From NCBI GenBank assembly GCA_036939355.1, contig JALLAP010000042.1:1-23778 (forward strand): 23,778 bases of DNA. Direction: 5' to 3'. Below, piece by piece: positions 23,477-23,778 of this stretch. A model generated the notes under the pieces. The model was not told the DNA's origin. It did not search any database and worked only from the letters and a program-made list of their open reading frames with translations. How positions within the stretch are numbered: the stretch's first letter is position 1; each line of letters begins with the position of its first letter. The position numbers and the translations under genes are program-made. Source of the DNA: Thalassiosira profunda (Eukaryota > Bacillariophyta > Thalassiosirophyceae > Thalassiosirales > Thalassiosiraceae).

Positions 23477-23778
23477 ATCAGCCAGCTCAACAGAAAGAGA
23501 GCCCTGCGTATCCTCTATTCACGCCGCTTTTATTGATGTTGTACTTTTGCCTATGAAATGAGCCCCCACCCTGCCACAGAGTAAAAGCTCCCTCCGATTA
23601 CCCGCAGGAGCACGCCCAGAGCCGAAGCAGTTGCTTTGCCAGACGCTCAACGCCCTGCACCCCCAAACAGTTGCTTTGTTGCCACCCTCCCAAACCCTCC
23701 CCTCGTCGCACTCCTTCTCTGCACGATTCTCTCCACGCCATAGGTGTCTACATCCCCATCCCACCCATATCCCCCATC
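23477..23778. other. Downstream region of the host gene, no gene recognised
   Basis: These 302 bases follow the host stop codon. No AATAAA signal is present. The sequence becomes C-rich and T-rich on the plus strand, with long pyrimidine runs (CCACCCTCCCAAACCCTCCCCTC). The 10-mer CAGTTGCTTT occurs twice (near 23628 and 23669). I see no convincing coding frame on either strand. Confidence 0.5.

Overview
The window looks like a nuclear scaffold piece from a eukaryotic microalga, most likely a stramenopile and possibly a diatom. That assignment is inferred. It rests on the reverse transcriptase at the left end, whose motif set (ITNMFNAIS, GCPLSPILAALVL, AYVDD, EKTRILTS, LIPGAIDPFG) I recall as typical of diatom retroelement proteins. 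There is no bacterial operon logic, no tRNA or rRNA gene and no CRISPR array.

About 22 kb (roughly 56-22270) is one co-oriented minus-strand array of very long open frames. I read it as a single giant candidate non-LTR retrotransposon. In transcription order (right to left) it holds: a ~1.8 kb 5' region with an in-frame 168-bp tandem repeat (20464-22272); ORF1 (15919-20463), a disordered protein with SAP-like repeats and Tudor/SH3-like segments; ORF2 (11650-15894), with two CUE/UBA-like segments followed by an array of a repeat I do not recognise; ORF3 (6253-11478), which continues that array and then becomes Ser/Asp/Pro-rich; ORF4 (3962-6265) and ORF5 (3370-3969), both with C2H2/C2HC fingers; and ORF6 (96-3560), a reverse transcriptase followed by a CCHC knuckle and a restriction-like endonuclease. 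About 18 bp after the ORF6 stop lies a (TGAG)5 microsatellite that could be the element's 3' tail.

The main novelty is the ORF2/ORF3 repeat. At least ten units in ORF2 and one beyond its stop keep a near-rigid spacing: Trp, 18-19 residues to Gly-Pro, then 30 residues to Pro-Phe, often in pairs 84-85 residues apart. The TGA ending ORF2 falls inside this array in the same frame as ORF3. The 171 bp between them is open and encodes the rest of one unit and the start of the next, so ORF2 and ORF3 are almost certainly one long protein frame broken by one stop codon. ORF1 is also in that frame, separated from ORF2 by a TAA and 24 bases. The later junctions differ: ORF3/4 is a -1 shift without an ATG, ORF4/5 is a stop-start overlap (ATGAGTAA), and ORF5/6 is a +1 shift within a conserved segment. 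Whether these are decay or recoding cannot be settled from one copy.

At the right end the composition becomes strongly GC-rich. A plus-strand, intronless-looking host gene of unknown function (22595-23476) sits head-to-head with the element. The last 302 bases are its downstream region.
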